Numbered from the stretch's first letter, positions 6,996-17,011 are shown. The stretch is DNA of 24,483 nucleotides from CAYUNA01 sp047629355 (GCA_047629355.1 JBLHWU010000091.1:1-24483); one strand, 5' to 3'. Program-made: numbers and translations. The notes: generated from the sequence alone by a model not told the origin.

Positions 6996-8007
6996 AAATG
7001 GAAGTCCTCGTTTTCATCCGCTCAAACCAGCCAAATCTAACATTTAACTCCACTGCTACCCACAAGAATATAAAGCCTTCAACGGCATATCTGATAAAAT
7101 TAGCTATCTTGATTTCTTCCCAGCTTAACAGAATAATCGTTTGATTGAAGCCAAAATTGATAGCTAAATACAAACTGATTGCAAGCAACATTCTTCCAGT
7201 TTTCTGTCCCCACGAGCCGCCTTTCTCTGGGAAACCTTTTTGTGCCAACAAGCAAAAACTTAAGCCATAACCAAACATGCTGCCGGGCAATTGCATTAAT
7301 TTTGTTGGTAAAATAAAGTAGAATAACAGCGGACTCAATAGTAGAAAAATGGTTCTTAAATTCAAACCCATTGGTAAAGTGGCTTTTTCTAAATAAGGTG
7401 GTAGTCGATTTTTTTTCAAAATAATTAACCAAAACAAGAATAAAATAAGACCTCCAACGGCATATCCACCCAAGATATCTGCAATAAAATGGACGCCTAA
7501 ATACATTCTGGAAAAGGGAATCAAGAGAATAAGACTTACCGATAAAATCGTAACCCATTGTTTTCTAAATAATAAAATCAATCCGCCCCAAAGTGCCAAC
7601 GCGATACTCGTATGTCCCGATGGAAAGCCATGTGCAAATTCCTTGGCTTGTCTTATTTTCTCTAATACTTCAATGGGCAGTATATCCCAAAAGGCTTTTG
7701 CACCCATTTCTGAAAATTCGAAACTTGCGCCGTTGTCAAGCTTGGCATCTAAAAATTGGACTCGACTATCGACATGAAATGGGCGCGGCAGATTGAAATG
7801 CTCTTTTAAAAAAAGGGTAATGCCAGCGGTCCAAAATAGGATGAGCAATAAAATGAATCCCTTTTTGAAATCAACAATGAATAGGATGACGGTTAGAAAA
7901 ACCATAAAAAATTCGATGTAGCCCACTGCAGTGAGGAGGCGCATGAAGCCAGTCAGGAATTCATTTTCAAAGGATTGTAGGAAAACGTGGAAGTGAGTTT
8001 GAAACAT
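6994..8007 (-). CDS. Membrane PAP2-superfamily phosphatase
   Basis: This 337-residue integral membrane protein has about eight or nine hydrophobic segments and the full three-part PAP2 signature: KEHFNLPRP (K68, R75), PSGH (S130-H132) and SRMYLGVHFIAD (S166, R167, H173, D177). Enzymes of this superfamily remove phosphate from lipid phosphates such as phosphatidic acid or undecaprenyl pyrophosphate, with active residues on the outer side of the membrane. An insert of about 50 residues between motifs 1 and 2 (77-125) and a C-terminal extension with extra membrane segments (about 220-325) distinguish it from minimal PAP2 proteins; the exact lipid is unknown. The start is the first ATG. A -7 box lies about 66 bases upstream, after a strong terminator. 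A MITE insertion abuts the stop codon. Confidence 0.92.
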   Translation of the reverse strand: MFQTHFHVFLQSFENEFLTGFMRLLTAVGYIEFFMVFLTVILFIVDFKKGFILLLILFWTAGITLFLKEHFNLPRPFHVDSRVQFLDAKLDNGASFEFSEMGAKAFWDILPIEVLEKIRQAKEFAHGFPSGHTSIALALWGGLILLFRKQWVTILSVSLILLIPFSRMYLGVHFIADILGGYAVGGLILFLFWLIILKKNRLPPYLEKATLPMGLNLRTIFLLLSPLLFYFILPTKLMQLPGSMFGYGLSFCLLAQKGFPEKGGSWGQKTGRMLLAISLYLAINFGFNQTIILLSWEEIKIANFIRYAVEGFIFLWVAVELNVRFGWFERMKTRTSI

Positions 8008-8072
8008 ACGGGTTGCGAGTTTTACGCGTTGCGAGTTGGGTTTTGTGGGAAATTGAATTTTTATGGGAAAAT

Positions 8073-8080
8073 CAAATGTA
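8073..8080 (-). promoter_or_regulatory. Putative Bacteroidota -7 box for the PAP2 gene
   Basis: The minus strand reads TACATTTG, fitting TAnnTTTG, between the terminator at 8113-8154 and the PAP2 start. The implied leader is about 60 bases. The upstream -33 element is unclear. Confidence 0.5.
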
Positions 8081-8112
8081 GGTTTTTTTATTTTTGAAAT
8101 AGAATTTTGAAT

Positions 8113-8154
8113 AAAAAAAGGGCATCAAGAAATTAATCTTGACGCCCTTTTTTT
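8113..8154 (-). terminator. Strong intrinsic terminator of the 8218-11871 gene
   Basis: The left arm AAAAAAAGGGCATCAAGA (8113-8130) pairs with TCTTGACGCCCTTTTTTT (8137-8154) around AATTAA, with a single mismatch. A and T runs flank both sides, so it works in either direction. It follows the protease gene by 63 bases and isolates the PAP2 gene. Confidence 0.92.
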
Positions 8155-8217
8155 ATCGAAATTTTGTTAAAAACGAAGCTTTATAGGGAGTCGTGTGCCG
8201 ACTACCGGGAGTCGTTT

Positions 8218-11200
8218 TTACTCAATCGTTACTTTTTTAGTAAAGATAGCATCTTCCGTTTGGAAGCTAATGAAATAGACGCCGCTTGCTAAGCTTGCGG
8301 TATTGATTTCAATTTTTCCAACAACATTGTCGTATTCGTAGCTTGCCAAAATTCGACCTTGTACGTCAATCACATTCGCCGTCATTTGACCAACGATAAG
8401 TTGTTTGAATTCAACAAAAACCATTTCTTTTGCTGGGTTTGGATACAAAGAAATGTCAGCATCTACATTCAAATCATTGATACCTGTGATACAACCTGCA
8501 TCGTCCAAAATTTCAATATCGAAAGTTGGTGTACCCAAAAATCCACCGTTGCCATCCGTTACGGTGAACGAGAAAGCATCCGTCAAGACAGCATCATTGG
8601 TATTTGCATAAGCAACGTTGCCGTTAAAAATATCGGTTTCGATAAACGTATCGCTAACACCAAGTGCTGTGCCATTTAAAGACAAAGTACCATCTGTTGG
8701 AGCAGCAACTATAGTAAATACCAAATCGGCAGGGCCATTATCATCATCGTTAATATTCAAAAGGTCGATTGTGATAACTCGGTCACCCAATGGCATCACA
8801 CACATTCCTTCATTAACCACAACGAATGGGTCAGCAGCAGGGAAGCTACCGCAATACTCAAGTGTCCAACTATCGAATAGACCTGCTTGCTCGCCAATAT
8901 CATTTGCTTTTCTAACACCTAAAGTCCAAGTACCATTAACTTCTGTATCGTAGAACGCTGCCAATGTACCTCCACCTGGTGTCATATAAGTCGTTCCGCC
9001 TGTTGGTGGGCAAGCGATTGGATTGATTGCTTCATCATCCATCCCAAAATCAAAGGCTAAAGCAGAGCTACAATTGTCACTGTCTAAAAACGTTTGAGTT
9101 TCTCCAGTAGGACCTGTCAAAATAAACTCGATGTCCCGAAACTGATTGTGTATTCCTTGAATATTTTTTATGTTCAAATCCGCAATCATCCCAAAATCTG
9201 TTACATTAACCGTAGAGTTAATCGTTGGATTTCCAGTTGCAGGAATATTTAATGGTGTATCTGTACTTGTTATTTCATTACAAACCAACGCTGCTGTTTG
9301 GAAACCAAGTGTCGCTGCATAATCAAACGAACCACATTGATTAGATGGGCGAACTCTCCAAAAATACTGTGTACCAACTGCTAATTCACTGATAAAAGTG
9401 ATAGAATTCATCGTCGTGACATCTGTCAAAATAATATTATCAAACGTCGGACTTGTGGAAACTTGCACTTCGTAGCTGTCAGCATTTGGTGAAGCCACCC
9501 AAGTAAACATTGGGAAAATACCTGTACCTGAAGCATTTGGTGTCATGCCTTCTAAGTCAGAAAAATCAGTAGAAACAAGGTTCAATTCGACCGTTCTAAT
9601 CTCTGTACCAACACCATCTGCTTCTCCTTGAATGTTGATAGCAAAGAAACCTTCTTCCGTTACACTTGACAAATCAAGCGTCAAAGTAGTAGATGCACCA
9701 GCGGTGACTACATCTTGAGAAAAAGTAGCAATTGCATCTGTTGGCAAACCACTTTCTACACTAAACGTAATATCTCCAGCAAAATCGACCAATCCGCCAG
9801 TAGCAATTTCGATATTAACCATTTCTGGTAAGCAGACCAAAGGAATTGCCTGTGGTTCTGTTACAACAGAAAAACCGTCGTTTGCAGCAGGAACGATTGC
9901 AAAATTTTCATTAGAAATATCGAAAAAGATATTATCCGCAGCTGCTACGCGAATTCGCGCTTGTGCTGTAATGGCATCTGGTACATTAATGAAAGCAGAA
10001 CCATCATTAGCGGTACCTGCAAGCAACATCATTGGGTAAGTAAAACCGCCGTCCATAGACAAGGCAATATTTACATTTTGGCAATTCACCAAGTCGTTGT
10101 CACTATTCGCAACATCCCAAGTTACTTCCAAATAATCGCCTACTTCCCAACTTTCTGTACCGGCATTTGGATTGGTTACCAAAAATGGTCCAGCACTGCT
10201 CGTTGATTCAAAAATAATTTCATCAAAATCATGTGCGCCTGCTTCGTCGTCATTATCACGAACCGTCATACGGAAAGTGATGTCTCGCGAATTTTCTGGC
10301 AAAACCTCGTGTATATTGTTAGCATTGTCTACTAAATCAACCAATCTTGGAATGATTCGAGTAGAATTTGTTGTTGGTGGATAAGAACGAAACAACGGCG
10401 CAGTTGCCGCAGGTTGACCTAAAGTACTTGGGTCACCCAAATCATATTGTTCCCAACAGTAAGTCAAGTTCGTATTGTCAGGGTCAGTTGCTTCGCCTGT
10501 CAAAACAAATGGGGTAGAAATAGGAATATATAAGTCTTCAGCAACGGTAACTGTCGCAGTCGGCATTTCATTACCAACAGCAATCGCTACATCACAGCTT
10601 CCTCCACTATTCGCGTCGCGGCTAAAGGCTTTCATGCGCTCCAAAGAGTTGTTGTGGAAATAATTGTCAGAGATATTCGCAATCCACTGAAAGCCACAAT
10701 TACTTGCACCAGAGTAGCTCATAATTGTGATACCAGCACCTGATTCATAACCTGTTCCTGGTGTTTCATTATCGCCATCACAAAGATTAAAAGTGTGGGT
10801 CGCATTGAATTGGTGACCAATCTCGTGTGCAATGGTTAAATAAAATAAAGAACCACTGGAAGTACCAAAAGGGGCAGAACCTGCACGTGCTTTCTGGCTA
10901 TTATTACAAACAGATGCCAAAGATGCTAATCCTCCAGAATTGGTACCATAAACGTGTCCTAAATCGTAATTATCTACACCAATTGTGTTATTGGTCTCCA
11001 ATTGATTTTGCTGAATCATCGTCGGCAAATTTCCATTGTCAAATGGGTCATCATTGGCGTCAAAGAAAAACAACTCATCAGTATTGTCAATCATCAAAAA
11101 TCGAATTGCTGCTTCTACTTCAAATACGCCATTCAATTGATTGGTAATTGTCGCTACGTTATTCATTACGGAAGTGACGTTTCCACCACCTGGACCATTA

Positions 11201-11871
11201 GAGTATTCACCTGTTGTAGAAACGGCGTATCGGTAAGTTTGTAAATCAACCATTTCTAAATCGCGTGTATTCGTAGGGTCAACAAAAAACTCCGCATCCA
11301 TTACTGCTGGTGAGAATGCTTCCTGACCTTCATGCAATTCACATCGAAAACCACCGTGGTCATGTCCTTCCAAGCTCACATCTTGAATTCGGAAAGAAAT
11401 ATAGTAATCATTTAACTCATCAAAAGGTGCAATCAAGGTTGTCCCTTCTGTCGTTAAAATGATGGCATTGAAATTTTCATTATTATAATCCAATCGAATG
11501 CGGTTAGCGGGATTGCTCAAGCTGCGTCCTGCAAACGTTTTGATTGCTGGAAATTTAGCCGCTAAGCCTGCTTCCATAATTGGAGATTCAACGATAGCGA
11601 AAGCTTCCATTTCACCATTTGCCATTGGAAACTCAACAGTCAAGGGTGTTTCATTTGAAAATTCCATCGGTGCATCTCGCAAAACACTTCTCAAAGTCGT
11701 CAAATCCAACGACAATGCTCGGTAATCATTAATGGTATAATCAAGGTCAAGCGTGCGCCCGGGGGCAGTTTGTGCCATATCCACATCTGTCCAAACATCT
11801 TGTGATTGGGCAGCGATTGTATTGAAAAAGGGTAGGCAGAAAATAATTAGTAGCTTGTAAAACAGTTTCAT
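8218..11871 (-). CDS. T9SS-secreted reprolysin-like metalloprotease with P-domain (tandem paralogue 1)
   Basis: The 1217-residue exported protease has a signal peptide (about 1-21) and a propeptide (about 25-205). A metzincin domain follows (about 207-425) with HEIGHQFNATH (H349, E350, H353, H359) and a Met-turn IMSYSG (M384). Next come Ig/FnIII-like modules (about 430-860; clearest at 770-859), a proprotein-convertase P-domain (about 864-1008), a cadherin-like module (about 1018-1122) and a T9SS type A sorting domain (1139-1217: LYPNP, GVYFISF, final KKVTIE). It is expected to be exported by Sec, passed through type IX secretion and anchored or released, where it would degrade protein. A cysteine in the propeptide (C177, FRCELHEG) could act as a cysteine switch holding the zinc; this is inferred. 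The neighbour at 12085-15807 is a same-architecture paralogue. Substrate unknown. Confidence 0.93.
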   Translation of the reverse strand: MKLFYKLLIIFCLPFFNTIAAQSQDVWTDVDMAQTAPGRTLDLDYTINDYRALSLDLTTLRSVLRDAPMEFSNETPLTVEFPMANGEMEAFAIVESPIMEAGLAAKFPAIKTFAGRSLSNPANRIRLDYNNENFNAIILTTEGTTLIAPFDELNDYYISFRIQDVSLEGHDHGGFRCELHEGQEAFSPAVMDAEFFVDPTNTRDLEMVDLQTYRYAVSTTGEYSNGPGGGNVTSVMNNVATITNQLNGVFEVEAAIRFLMIDNTDELFFFDANDDPFDNGNLPTMIQQNQLETNNTIGVDNYDLGHVYGTNSGGLASLASVCNNSQKARAGSAPFGTSSGSLFYLTIAHEIGHQFNATHTFNLCDGDNETPGTGYESGAGITIMSYSGASNCGFQWIANISDNYFHNNSLERMKAFSRDANSGGSCDVAIAVGNEMPTATVTVAEDLYIPISTPFVLTGEATDPDNTNLTYCWEQYDLGDPSTLGQPAATAPLFRSYPPTTNSTRIIPRLVDLVDNANNIHEVLPENSRDITFRMTVRDNDDEAGAHDFDEIIFESTSSAGPFLVTNPNAGTESWEVGDYLEVTWDVANSDNDLVNCQNVNIALSMDGGFTYPMMLLAGTANDGSAFINVPDAITAQARIRVAAADNIFFDISNENFAIVPAANDGFSVVTEPQAIPLVCLPEMVNIEIATGGLVDFAGDITFSVESGLPTDAIATFSQDVVTAGASTTLTLDLSSVTEEGFFAINIQGEADGVGTEIRTVELNLVSTDFSDLEGMTPNASGTGIFPMFTWVASPNADSYEVQVSTSPTFDNIILTDVTTMNSITFISELAVGTQYFWRVRPSNQCGSFDYAATLGFQTAALVCNEITSTDTPLNIPATGNPTINSTVNVTDFGMIADLNIKNIQGIHNQFRDIEFILTGPTGETQTFLDSDNCSSALAFDFGMDDEAINPIACPPTGGTTYMTPGGGTLAAFYDTEVNGTWTLGVRKANDIGEQAGLFDSWTLEYCGSFPAADPFVVVNEGMCVMPLGDRVITIDLLNINDDDNGPADLVFTIVAAPTDGTLSLNGTALGVSDTFIETDIFNGNVAYANTNDAVLTDAFSFTVTDGNGGFLGTPTFDIEILDDAGCITGINDLNVDADISLYPNPAKEMVFVEFKQLIVGQMTANVIDVQGRILASYEYDNVVGKIEINTASLASGVYFISFQTEDAIFTKKVTIE

Positions 11872-11931
11872 ATTTTGAATTTATTTTTGAAATAAAACAT
11901 TAAGTACAATGTAAAATAAGTTTGTTTCAAA

Positions 11932-12067
11932 TTTGAGAAGCGAGAAAATTACAAGATTTTCGAGCTTCTCAAAAATACAATGCGCGCTACCTGCGGCAGT
12001 GCGGGTTGGGTTCTTGATGGATAAAATAGGTTTTTACAAACCACTTTTATCCATCAAACTCCCCTTG
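11932..12067 (+). repeat. Composite three-hairpin element, copy 2
   Basis: Same order as copy 1: stem A (11932-11973, TTTGAGAAGC...GCTTCTCAAA), GC-rich hairpin (11982-12003, GCGCTACC-TGC-GGCAGTGC) and stem B (12014-12057, TTGATGGATAAAA paired with TTTTATCCATCAA), followed by CTCCCCTTG. It fills most of the gap between the two protease genes, both on the minus strand. It may end the upstream transcript, but no T-run follows the stem. Confidence 0.85.
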
Positions 12068-12084
12068 AAAAAATTAGATAAAGA

Positions 12085-15000
12085 TTACCGTTGGACGGCA
12101 AATTTTTTCGTAAAGATAGCATCTTCTGTTTGGATAGTCATAAAATAAATGCCATCCGTTAAGTCTGCCGTATTAATTACCAAGTTTCCTTGCAAATTTT
12201 GCTCTTTTTGACTACTCAACAAACGTCCTTGTAAGTCGTTAATAGTCAAAGTTACGTTACCAGCCAACTGTTGTGCGAAGGCAAGATTGATTTGGTCTTG
12301 CGCTGGATTTGGAAATAAATCGACCGTTGTTGACAAGTCCACATTGTTCGTTGCAACGGTTTCATCTACCACAATTGTGAATTTTGGTGTACCCAACCAG
12401 CCACCAGTACCATCTTCGACGATGAAGTAAAATTCATCGGTATCTCCATCTTCTTGTACAGGGTCCGTGTGGAAATAACGCACATCTTGCCAGTCAATAT
12501 TGGCTTGACTAAAAACATCACCTACTGCTAAGGTTTCACCGTCTAAGGTCAAATAACCGTGAGTGGGTGAGGACAATAGGGTATATTTCAATTCATAAGA
12601 AACATTGTCCAAATCTTCTACCAATAAATCAGGAGTAGTGATTCTACGATTGCTTAAAGACTGGACACCTGCCATATTGTTATTCACAATAAATGGTCCG
12701 TTTGGTTCAAAGCTTGCGCAAAATTCCAATCCCCAGTTTTCCAGAAATCCACCATCACCAAAGTTGGTCAAAATTTTAATATCCAACTCCCATGTTCCTT
12801 GAGTATTTTCACCATCAAAAATGGAAAGTGGCTCAAATGGATTATAAGCTACGCCATTTGTTGGCGGGCAATTGGTACCAATTTCAATTGGATTTTCATC
12901 ATCCAAACCAACATTATAAATAGAGGTGTTGCCACAAATGTCGCTAAACAAAAGCGCTTTTGTTCCTTGAGGACTGGTCAAGGTTATGTCTAAATCAGGG
13001 ACTGCATTGTATTCTCCTTTGATATTGACGACGTTAACGTCAGAGATAATTCCGTTTTCAGGAATGGAGATAAAGCTGTTTGCCGTTGCACTTGAACCGA
13101 AACCGATATTGACAAGACCTGGTTCTTTTTGATAATCTTCGCAAGTCGTGGAGGACGTACTAAAAGCAAAAGGTACTAAATATGGGCTTTTACCACATTC
13201 ATTGGTTGGTCGAATCCGCCAGAAATAAATCGTATTGTCCACCAAACCAATTGTCAAGGTATAATTTGCTTCCGTTAAGTCTGTCACTGATTCAAGCATC
13301 ACATCATCTGTAAAAGTTGGACTGCTGGCAATTTGAAATTCGTAAGTATCTGCGTGCGGCAAATCCGCCCAAGTAAAATCAGGACCTAATGCTTGGCTCG
13401 TCGCACCGTCTGTTGGTGTCAACATTTCCAAAGCAGTGAAATCACTGTAAACGATATTGAAAATCAATGTTTGATAAAAGGTATCTGCGCTTGGACCAGT
13501 TGCTTGTAAGACCATTTCGTAAGTCCCATCTGCATCCAAACCAGTCATATCAAAAGTCATGGCGGTATTTTCACCTGCCATCAATGGATTGGTAGAAAAT
13601 TCTGGTGTTAAGCCTGCTGGCAAACCTGAAATAACTTCTAAAGTCAATAAACTATCATAGCCTAGAAATACATCGGTAGAAATTTCAATGGTTACGAAAT
13701 CAGGCACACAAACCTGCTGGAATTGGTCGCAAGCCGTCATAGAAAAACCTGGTTCACTTGCTTCAATTACGGAGAAATCATTATTAGAAATATCGAAGAA
13801 AATATTGTCCGCCGCTTCAATTTTTATACGTGCCGTGCTGGTTGTCAAGTTTGGCATCGTCACTGGTTCTTCTCCGTCATTAGCAGTATTACAAGCCAAG
13901 ATATATGGATAAGTAAATCCACCATCGACAGACAATAAGATGTTGACAATTTTACAGTTTACAATTGAGTTGTCTGTATTGGCAACATTCCAAGTCACTG
14001 TTTCTTGTTGTCCTGCGATAATTGCTTCGCCTGAACTATTTGGATAATCTACTAAAAATGGACCCGCAGTATCCGTTGCTCTAAATTTCACTTCTTCATT
14101 CACGGTTCCACCTGCTTCCATATTATTATCACGAACCGTCAAGCGGAAAGTCATATTTCTACTGTAAGTCGGTAACAATTCATTGTTGGGACTTTGATTT
14201 AAAACAATGGCATTCAAATTTGGAAAATACCGAGTAGCTGCATCATCCGAAGGTGGAAACGACCGAAATAACGGTGCATCTCCAAACGGCATTCCAACTG
14301 GACCATAAGGACCTAAATCATATTGTTCCCAACAGTAATCCAGATTTTCGCCGTCTTCATCGGTTGCTGAACCCGTTAATTCGAATGGCGTAGAAATTGG
14401 GATGAAAAAGTCGTCGGTATAATCGAGCGTAAGTTCAGGTTTATTGTTGTCTGTTTCAATTACATTAGCGCAGAGACTTCCACCACCAAATTGGCTATAG
14501 TTCATCACCTCAACAATTGATCCGACATGAAAATAATTTATACCAAAACTATTTATATTTTGATTACCACAAGACCCCGAGTAAGACATAATCGTTGAAC
14601 CACTACCAGGCTCAAATGCTGAAGAACTCGCAAATTGGCTATCAATACCTGGGCAATTATTCCAGGTATGTCCTGAAGAAAACTGGTGGGCCATTTCGTG
14701 CGTCATTACGTTATCTGCTACTGAAATAACATTTCCAGTGTGACAAATAATACCTCGTGCTTTTCCAAAGTTTGTACAAACTTGTCCACCTGCTTGGCCA
14801 CCAAGATTTGCTCCGACATTGCCATCGTCACCAATAGAAAAGCAAGCACCTTGTTGGAAAACGTGTCCTACATCATAGTTATTTACGCCAATAATATTGT
14901 CCACTGTAGTTTGATTCACACCTGTCAAACTTGATGCCAATGCACTAATATCAAATGGGTCCGTCGAAATATCAAAAAATAATAATTCTTCATTATTATC

Positions 15001-15807
15001 AATCAACAAAAATTTGACATCACAATCATTTCCTAAAAACAAATTAATTCGATTGACAGCAGTATTGATAGATGCCATTACAGAAGATATCGTGCCACCG
15101 TGCGCATTGGAATACTCCGCTGTTGCAGTTACAGCGATGCGGTACGTGCGCAATTCTACCTTTTCACCAAGGTTACGGTTATTGACTTCCGTACCATGAT
15201 TGTGGTTATGTTCAGTATGTTGCAGTTGCTCTCGAATCGTTGCGTTTTCTTCTAAAAAATCAGTCGTTGCACCACATGATAAAGATAACTCTTCCTTCGT
15301 CATTTCAATATCGTGCTTATAATAAATGACATGGTATTCGTCTTGCATCGTCGCGGCAGGCATCATATAAACGGAAGCTCCGTTGTATTCGATACTTCCA
15401 AAGAAGCCAGTCGGTGAAAAGTCAAATCGCGTCAATGCGCCTTTTAAGTTTTTTGCAGTTCCTGCAAAAGACTTGATTTCTGGGAATTTTGCTGCCAAAC
15501 CTGGCATCATGCTCGGTGATTCTACGACGTTAAATTCCTCGTAGCTACCATCGGGCATTGGTAAAGTCACCACAACTGGTCGTTGGCGTGCTTCGTCGGT
15601 AAGTTCCATCGGTGCATTTGCCAAATCGCTTTTCAGCTTAGCGATGTCCAAAGAAAGCAAGCGGTGGGCATCTGGCATATTTTCTAATAAAGCTTCATCT
15701 GGCAAAACCATTTGATTGGCTTCGATATCCACCCAATATCTGCTATTTTGTGCAAATAGGCTGGCAACAGAAAATAGAATACTGAGCGTTGTCAAAAATA
15801 ATCTCAT
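12085..15807 (-). CDS. T9SS-secreted reprolysin-like metalloprotease with P-domain (tandem paralogue 2)
   Basis: The 1240-residue protein has the same architecture as the neighbour at 8218-11871. It has a signal peptide (about 1-20, ending SLFAQ), a propeptide with a His-rich stretch (HTEHNHNHG, about 197-205) and one cysteine (C178, LSCGATTDF), and a metzincin domain with HEMAHQFSSGH (H370, E371, H374, H380) and Met-turn IMSYSG (M407). Ig/FnIII-like modules, a P-domain (about 890-1035), a cadherin-like module and a T9SS type A sorting domain (from LFPNP at 1164) follow. Both proteins share QTEDAIFTKK near the C-terminus and many long matches, so they arose by duplication. The protease-domain loops differ: this copy has an insert with extra cysteines near 318-355. 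All catalytic residues are intact. It is first in the minus-strand pair; composite copy 2 separates the two genes. Confidence 0.93.
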   Translation of the reverse strand: MRLFLTTLSILFSVASLFAQNSRYWVDIEANQMVLPDEALLENMPDAHRLLSLDIAKLKSDLANAPMELTDEARQRPVVVTLPMPDGSYEEFNVVESPSMMPGLAAKFPEIKSFAGTAKNLKGALTRFDFSPTGFFGSIEYNGASVYMMPAATMQDEYHVIYYKHDIEMTKEELSLSCGATTDFLEENATIREQLQHTEHNHNHGTEVNNRNLGEKVELRTYRIAVTATAEYSNAHGGTISSVMASINTAVNRINLFLGNDCDVKFLLIDNNEELLFFDISTDPFDISALASSLTGVNQTTVDNIIGVNNYDVGHVFQQGACFSIGDDGNVGANLGGQAGGQVCTNFGKARGIICHTGNVISVADNVMTHEMAHQFSSGHTWNNCPGIDSQFASSSAFEPGSGSTIMSYSGSCGNQNINSFGINYFHVGSIVEVMNYSQFGGGSLCANVIETDNNKPELTLDYTDDFFIPISTPFELTGSATDEDGENLDYCWEQYDLGPYGPVGMPFGDAPLFRSFPPSDDAATRYFPNLNAIVLNQSPNNELLPTYSRNMTFRLTVRDNNMEAGGTVNEEVKFRATDTAGPFLVDYPNSSGEAIIAGQQETVTWNVANTDNSIVNCKIVNILLSVDGGFTYPYILACNTANDGEEPVTMPNLTTSTARIKIEAADNIFFDISNNDFSVIEASEPGFSMTACDQFQQVCVPDFVTIEISTDVFLGYDSLLTLEVISGLPAGLTPEFSTNPLMAGENTAMTFDMTGLDADGTYEMVLQATGPSADTFYQTLIFNIVYSDFTALEMLTPTDGATSQALGPDFTWADLPHADTYEFQIASSPTFTDDVMLESVTDLTEANYTLTIGLVDNTIYFWRIRPTNECGKSPYLVPFAFSTSSTTCEDYQKEPGLVNIGFGSSATANSFISIPENGIISDVNVVNIKGEYNAVPDLDITLTSPQGTKALLFSDICGNTSIYNVGLDDENPIEIGTNCPPTNGVAYNPFEPLSIFDGENTQGTWELDIKILTNFGDGGFLENWGLEFCASFEPNGPFIVNNNMAGVQSLSNRRITTPDLLVEDLDNVSYELKYTLLSSPTHGYLTLDGETLAVGDVFSQANIDWQDVRYFHTDPVQEDGDTDEFYFIVEDGTGGWLGTPKFTIVVDETVATNNVDLSTTVDLFPNPAQDQINLAFAQQLAGNVTLTINDLQGRLLSSQKEQNLQGNLVINTADLTDGIYFMTIQTEDAIFTKKFAVQR

Positions 15808-16230
15808 ATTGATAATATTTTTTTAAAATTGGGTAATGATATAGTTTAAATTCAATACAAAGACTTCTCGTATAAAGAGAAAGGTTGTATAGAAGAAAAG
15901 GGCGTTTAAATGTCTTTTAACTAAAGAAATTGCCCAAATTTTGTTCAATCAATCGTTTATTTCAAAATAAAGAAGAACTGTTTTCTTCCTATAATTACAA
16001 ACTTGAAATTGTCCACAAAGTTACACATCTGAACATTGAATATTGGAAAGTAATAATGTTTTGTCGGCTGAAAGATGGAGTCAAGCAGAATTTCACATTT
16101 ATTTAATGTAAACCGCTGCTTATTTTTATTCAAATTTAATAAAAAAAAATGTGTTATTCGCTAAAAAGGCTCCATTTCGAGCTGAAATCCCCCTTTACTT
16201 TGTATCAAAAAAAACTTAAAATACAGAGTC
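15808..16230. other. Divergent intergenic region with a possible promoter
   Basis: This 423-base gap lies between the divergent starts of the second protease gene (-) and the small membrane protein gene (+). It is AT-rich and shows no gene or strong repeat. A minus-strand TAACTTTG at 16016-16023 fits the -7 consensus and would give the protease a leader of about 200 bases. On the plus strand TTTACTTTGTATC (about 16197-16209) is near-consensus and 20-30 bases ahead of the 16231 start. Both are tentative. Confidence 0.4.
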
Positions 16231-16794
16231 ATGCAGAAACAGTTACTTTTCTTCTCCTTATTTCTTTTGTTAAATGTCAGTCTAATCGGACAATCCAAAC
16301 GCAAATATCAGGCACAAATATTTTTAGCGGATGAAGTCAAAGAAGGTATCTTGATAAACGTAACGGATTCTACTATGACTATTATACCTAAATTTTCCAA
16401 AAAAGCCTGGCGGAAAAATCTGAAACAGGAAACGGTTGTAATTCCAGCCGACCGTATTCAAAAAATCCAATTGAGAAGAAAAGGAAATGTTGCTAGAGGT
16501 GTGGTAGTTGGTGGGTTAACTGGCGTCATATCTCTTGGATCATTTGGGGTTCTTGCGGACGCATTAACTACTGTAGGCTCTTTAGCTTCTCCAGGCGGTA
16601 ATACTGAAAATGGAGAAGGAATAGCAGGGAAATTTGCTTTAGTAGGTCTTGCTAGTGGTGTATTGATTGGAACTCTAGCTGGAATGGCAAGTGACCACGC
16701 TAAAAATAAAAGGTTTATCATCAATCAGCGTCCAGAAGTTTTTAAAATGCTTTGGGTGCAGATTTTACCGTATTGTTTGGTAAAGAATCAATGA
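16231..16794 (+). CDS. Uncharacterised exported protein with Gly-rich membrane hairpin
   Basis: This 187-residue protein has a signal peptide (1-21, ending LIGQ). A short beta-rich soluble part follows (about 25-85), with a pattern GILINVTDSTMTII...VVIPADRIQKIQLRRKG reminiscent of Bacteroidota proteins whose 'L-x-D-V-x-D-S-x-I' segment precedes an 'I-x-K-I-x-x-K-x-K/R' segment. Two Gly/Ala-rich hydrophobic stretches (about 88-118 and 131-153) then look like glycine-zipper membrane helices. The last 20 or so residues (VFKMLWVQILPYCLVKNQ) read oddly. A +1 frame from about 16754 gives GADFTVLFGKES and runs on to 16827, so a recent frameshift near the 3' end is possible. Function unknown; cell-envelope location is inferred. 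Confidence 0.7.
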   Translation: MQKQLLFFSLFLLLNVSLIGQSKRKYQAQIFLADEVKEGILINVTDSTMTIIPKFSKKAWRKNLKQETVVIPADRIQKIQLRRKGNVARGVVVGGLTGVISLGSFGVLADALTTVGSLASPGGNTENGEGIAGKFALVGLASGVLIGTLAGMASDHAKNKRFIINQRPEVFKMLWVQILPYCLVKNQ

Positions 16795-16843
16795 TAATTT
16801 TAAAATACGTTTACTACCTTAAAAAGTAAGTTTCATTATATTC

Positions 16844-17011
16844 CTAAGTAGCTATTCAAATTAATAGTGTCGAATAGCATTTGGATGAGTTTTGAATTTG
16901 TACAAGGCAAAAAACGCAGACATAGCCTTTGCTATGGCGAGTATTTTTAACGAAGTATAAATTTAAAAATCGCCAAATCATCCGACAGTATTAACTTGAA
17001 TAACTACTTAG
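16844..17011. repeat. Full-length palindromic foldback element F1
   Basis: The two halves of this 168-bp sequence are inverted copies. The left end CTAAGTAGCTATTCAAATTA pairs with the right end, whose reverse complement is CTAAGTAGTTATTCAAGTTA. Pairing continues with gaps to the centre CATAGC-CTTT-GCTATG (16921-16936). It has no coding potential, and both ends carry TAAGTA-type termini. It looks like a MITE or foldback element. It is directly adjacent to element F2. Confidence 0.85.
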
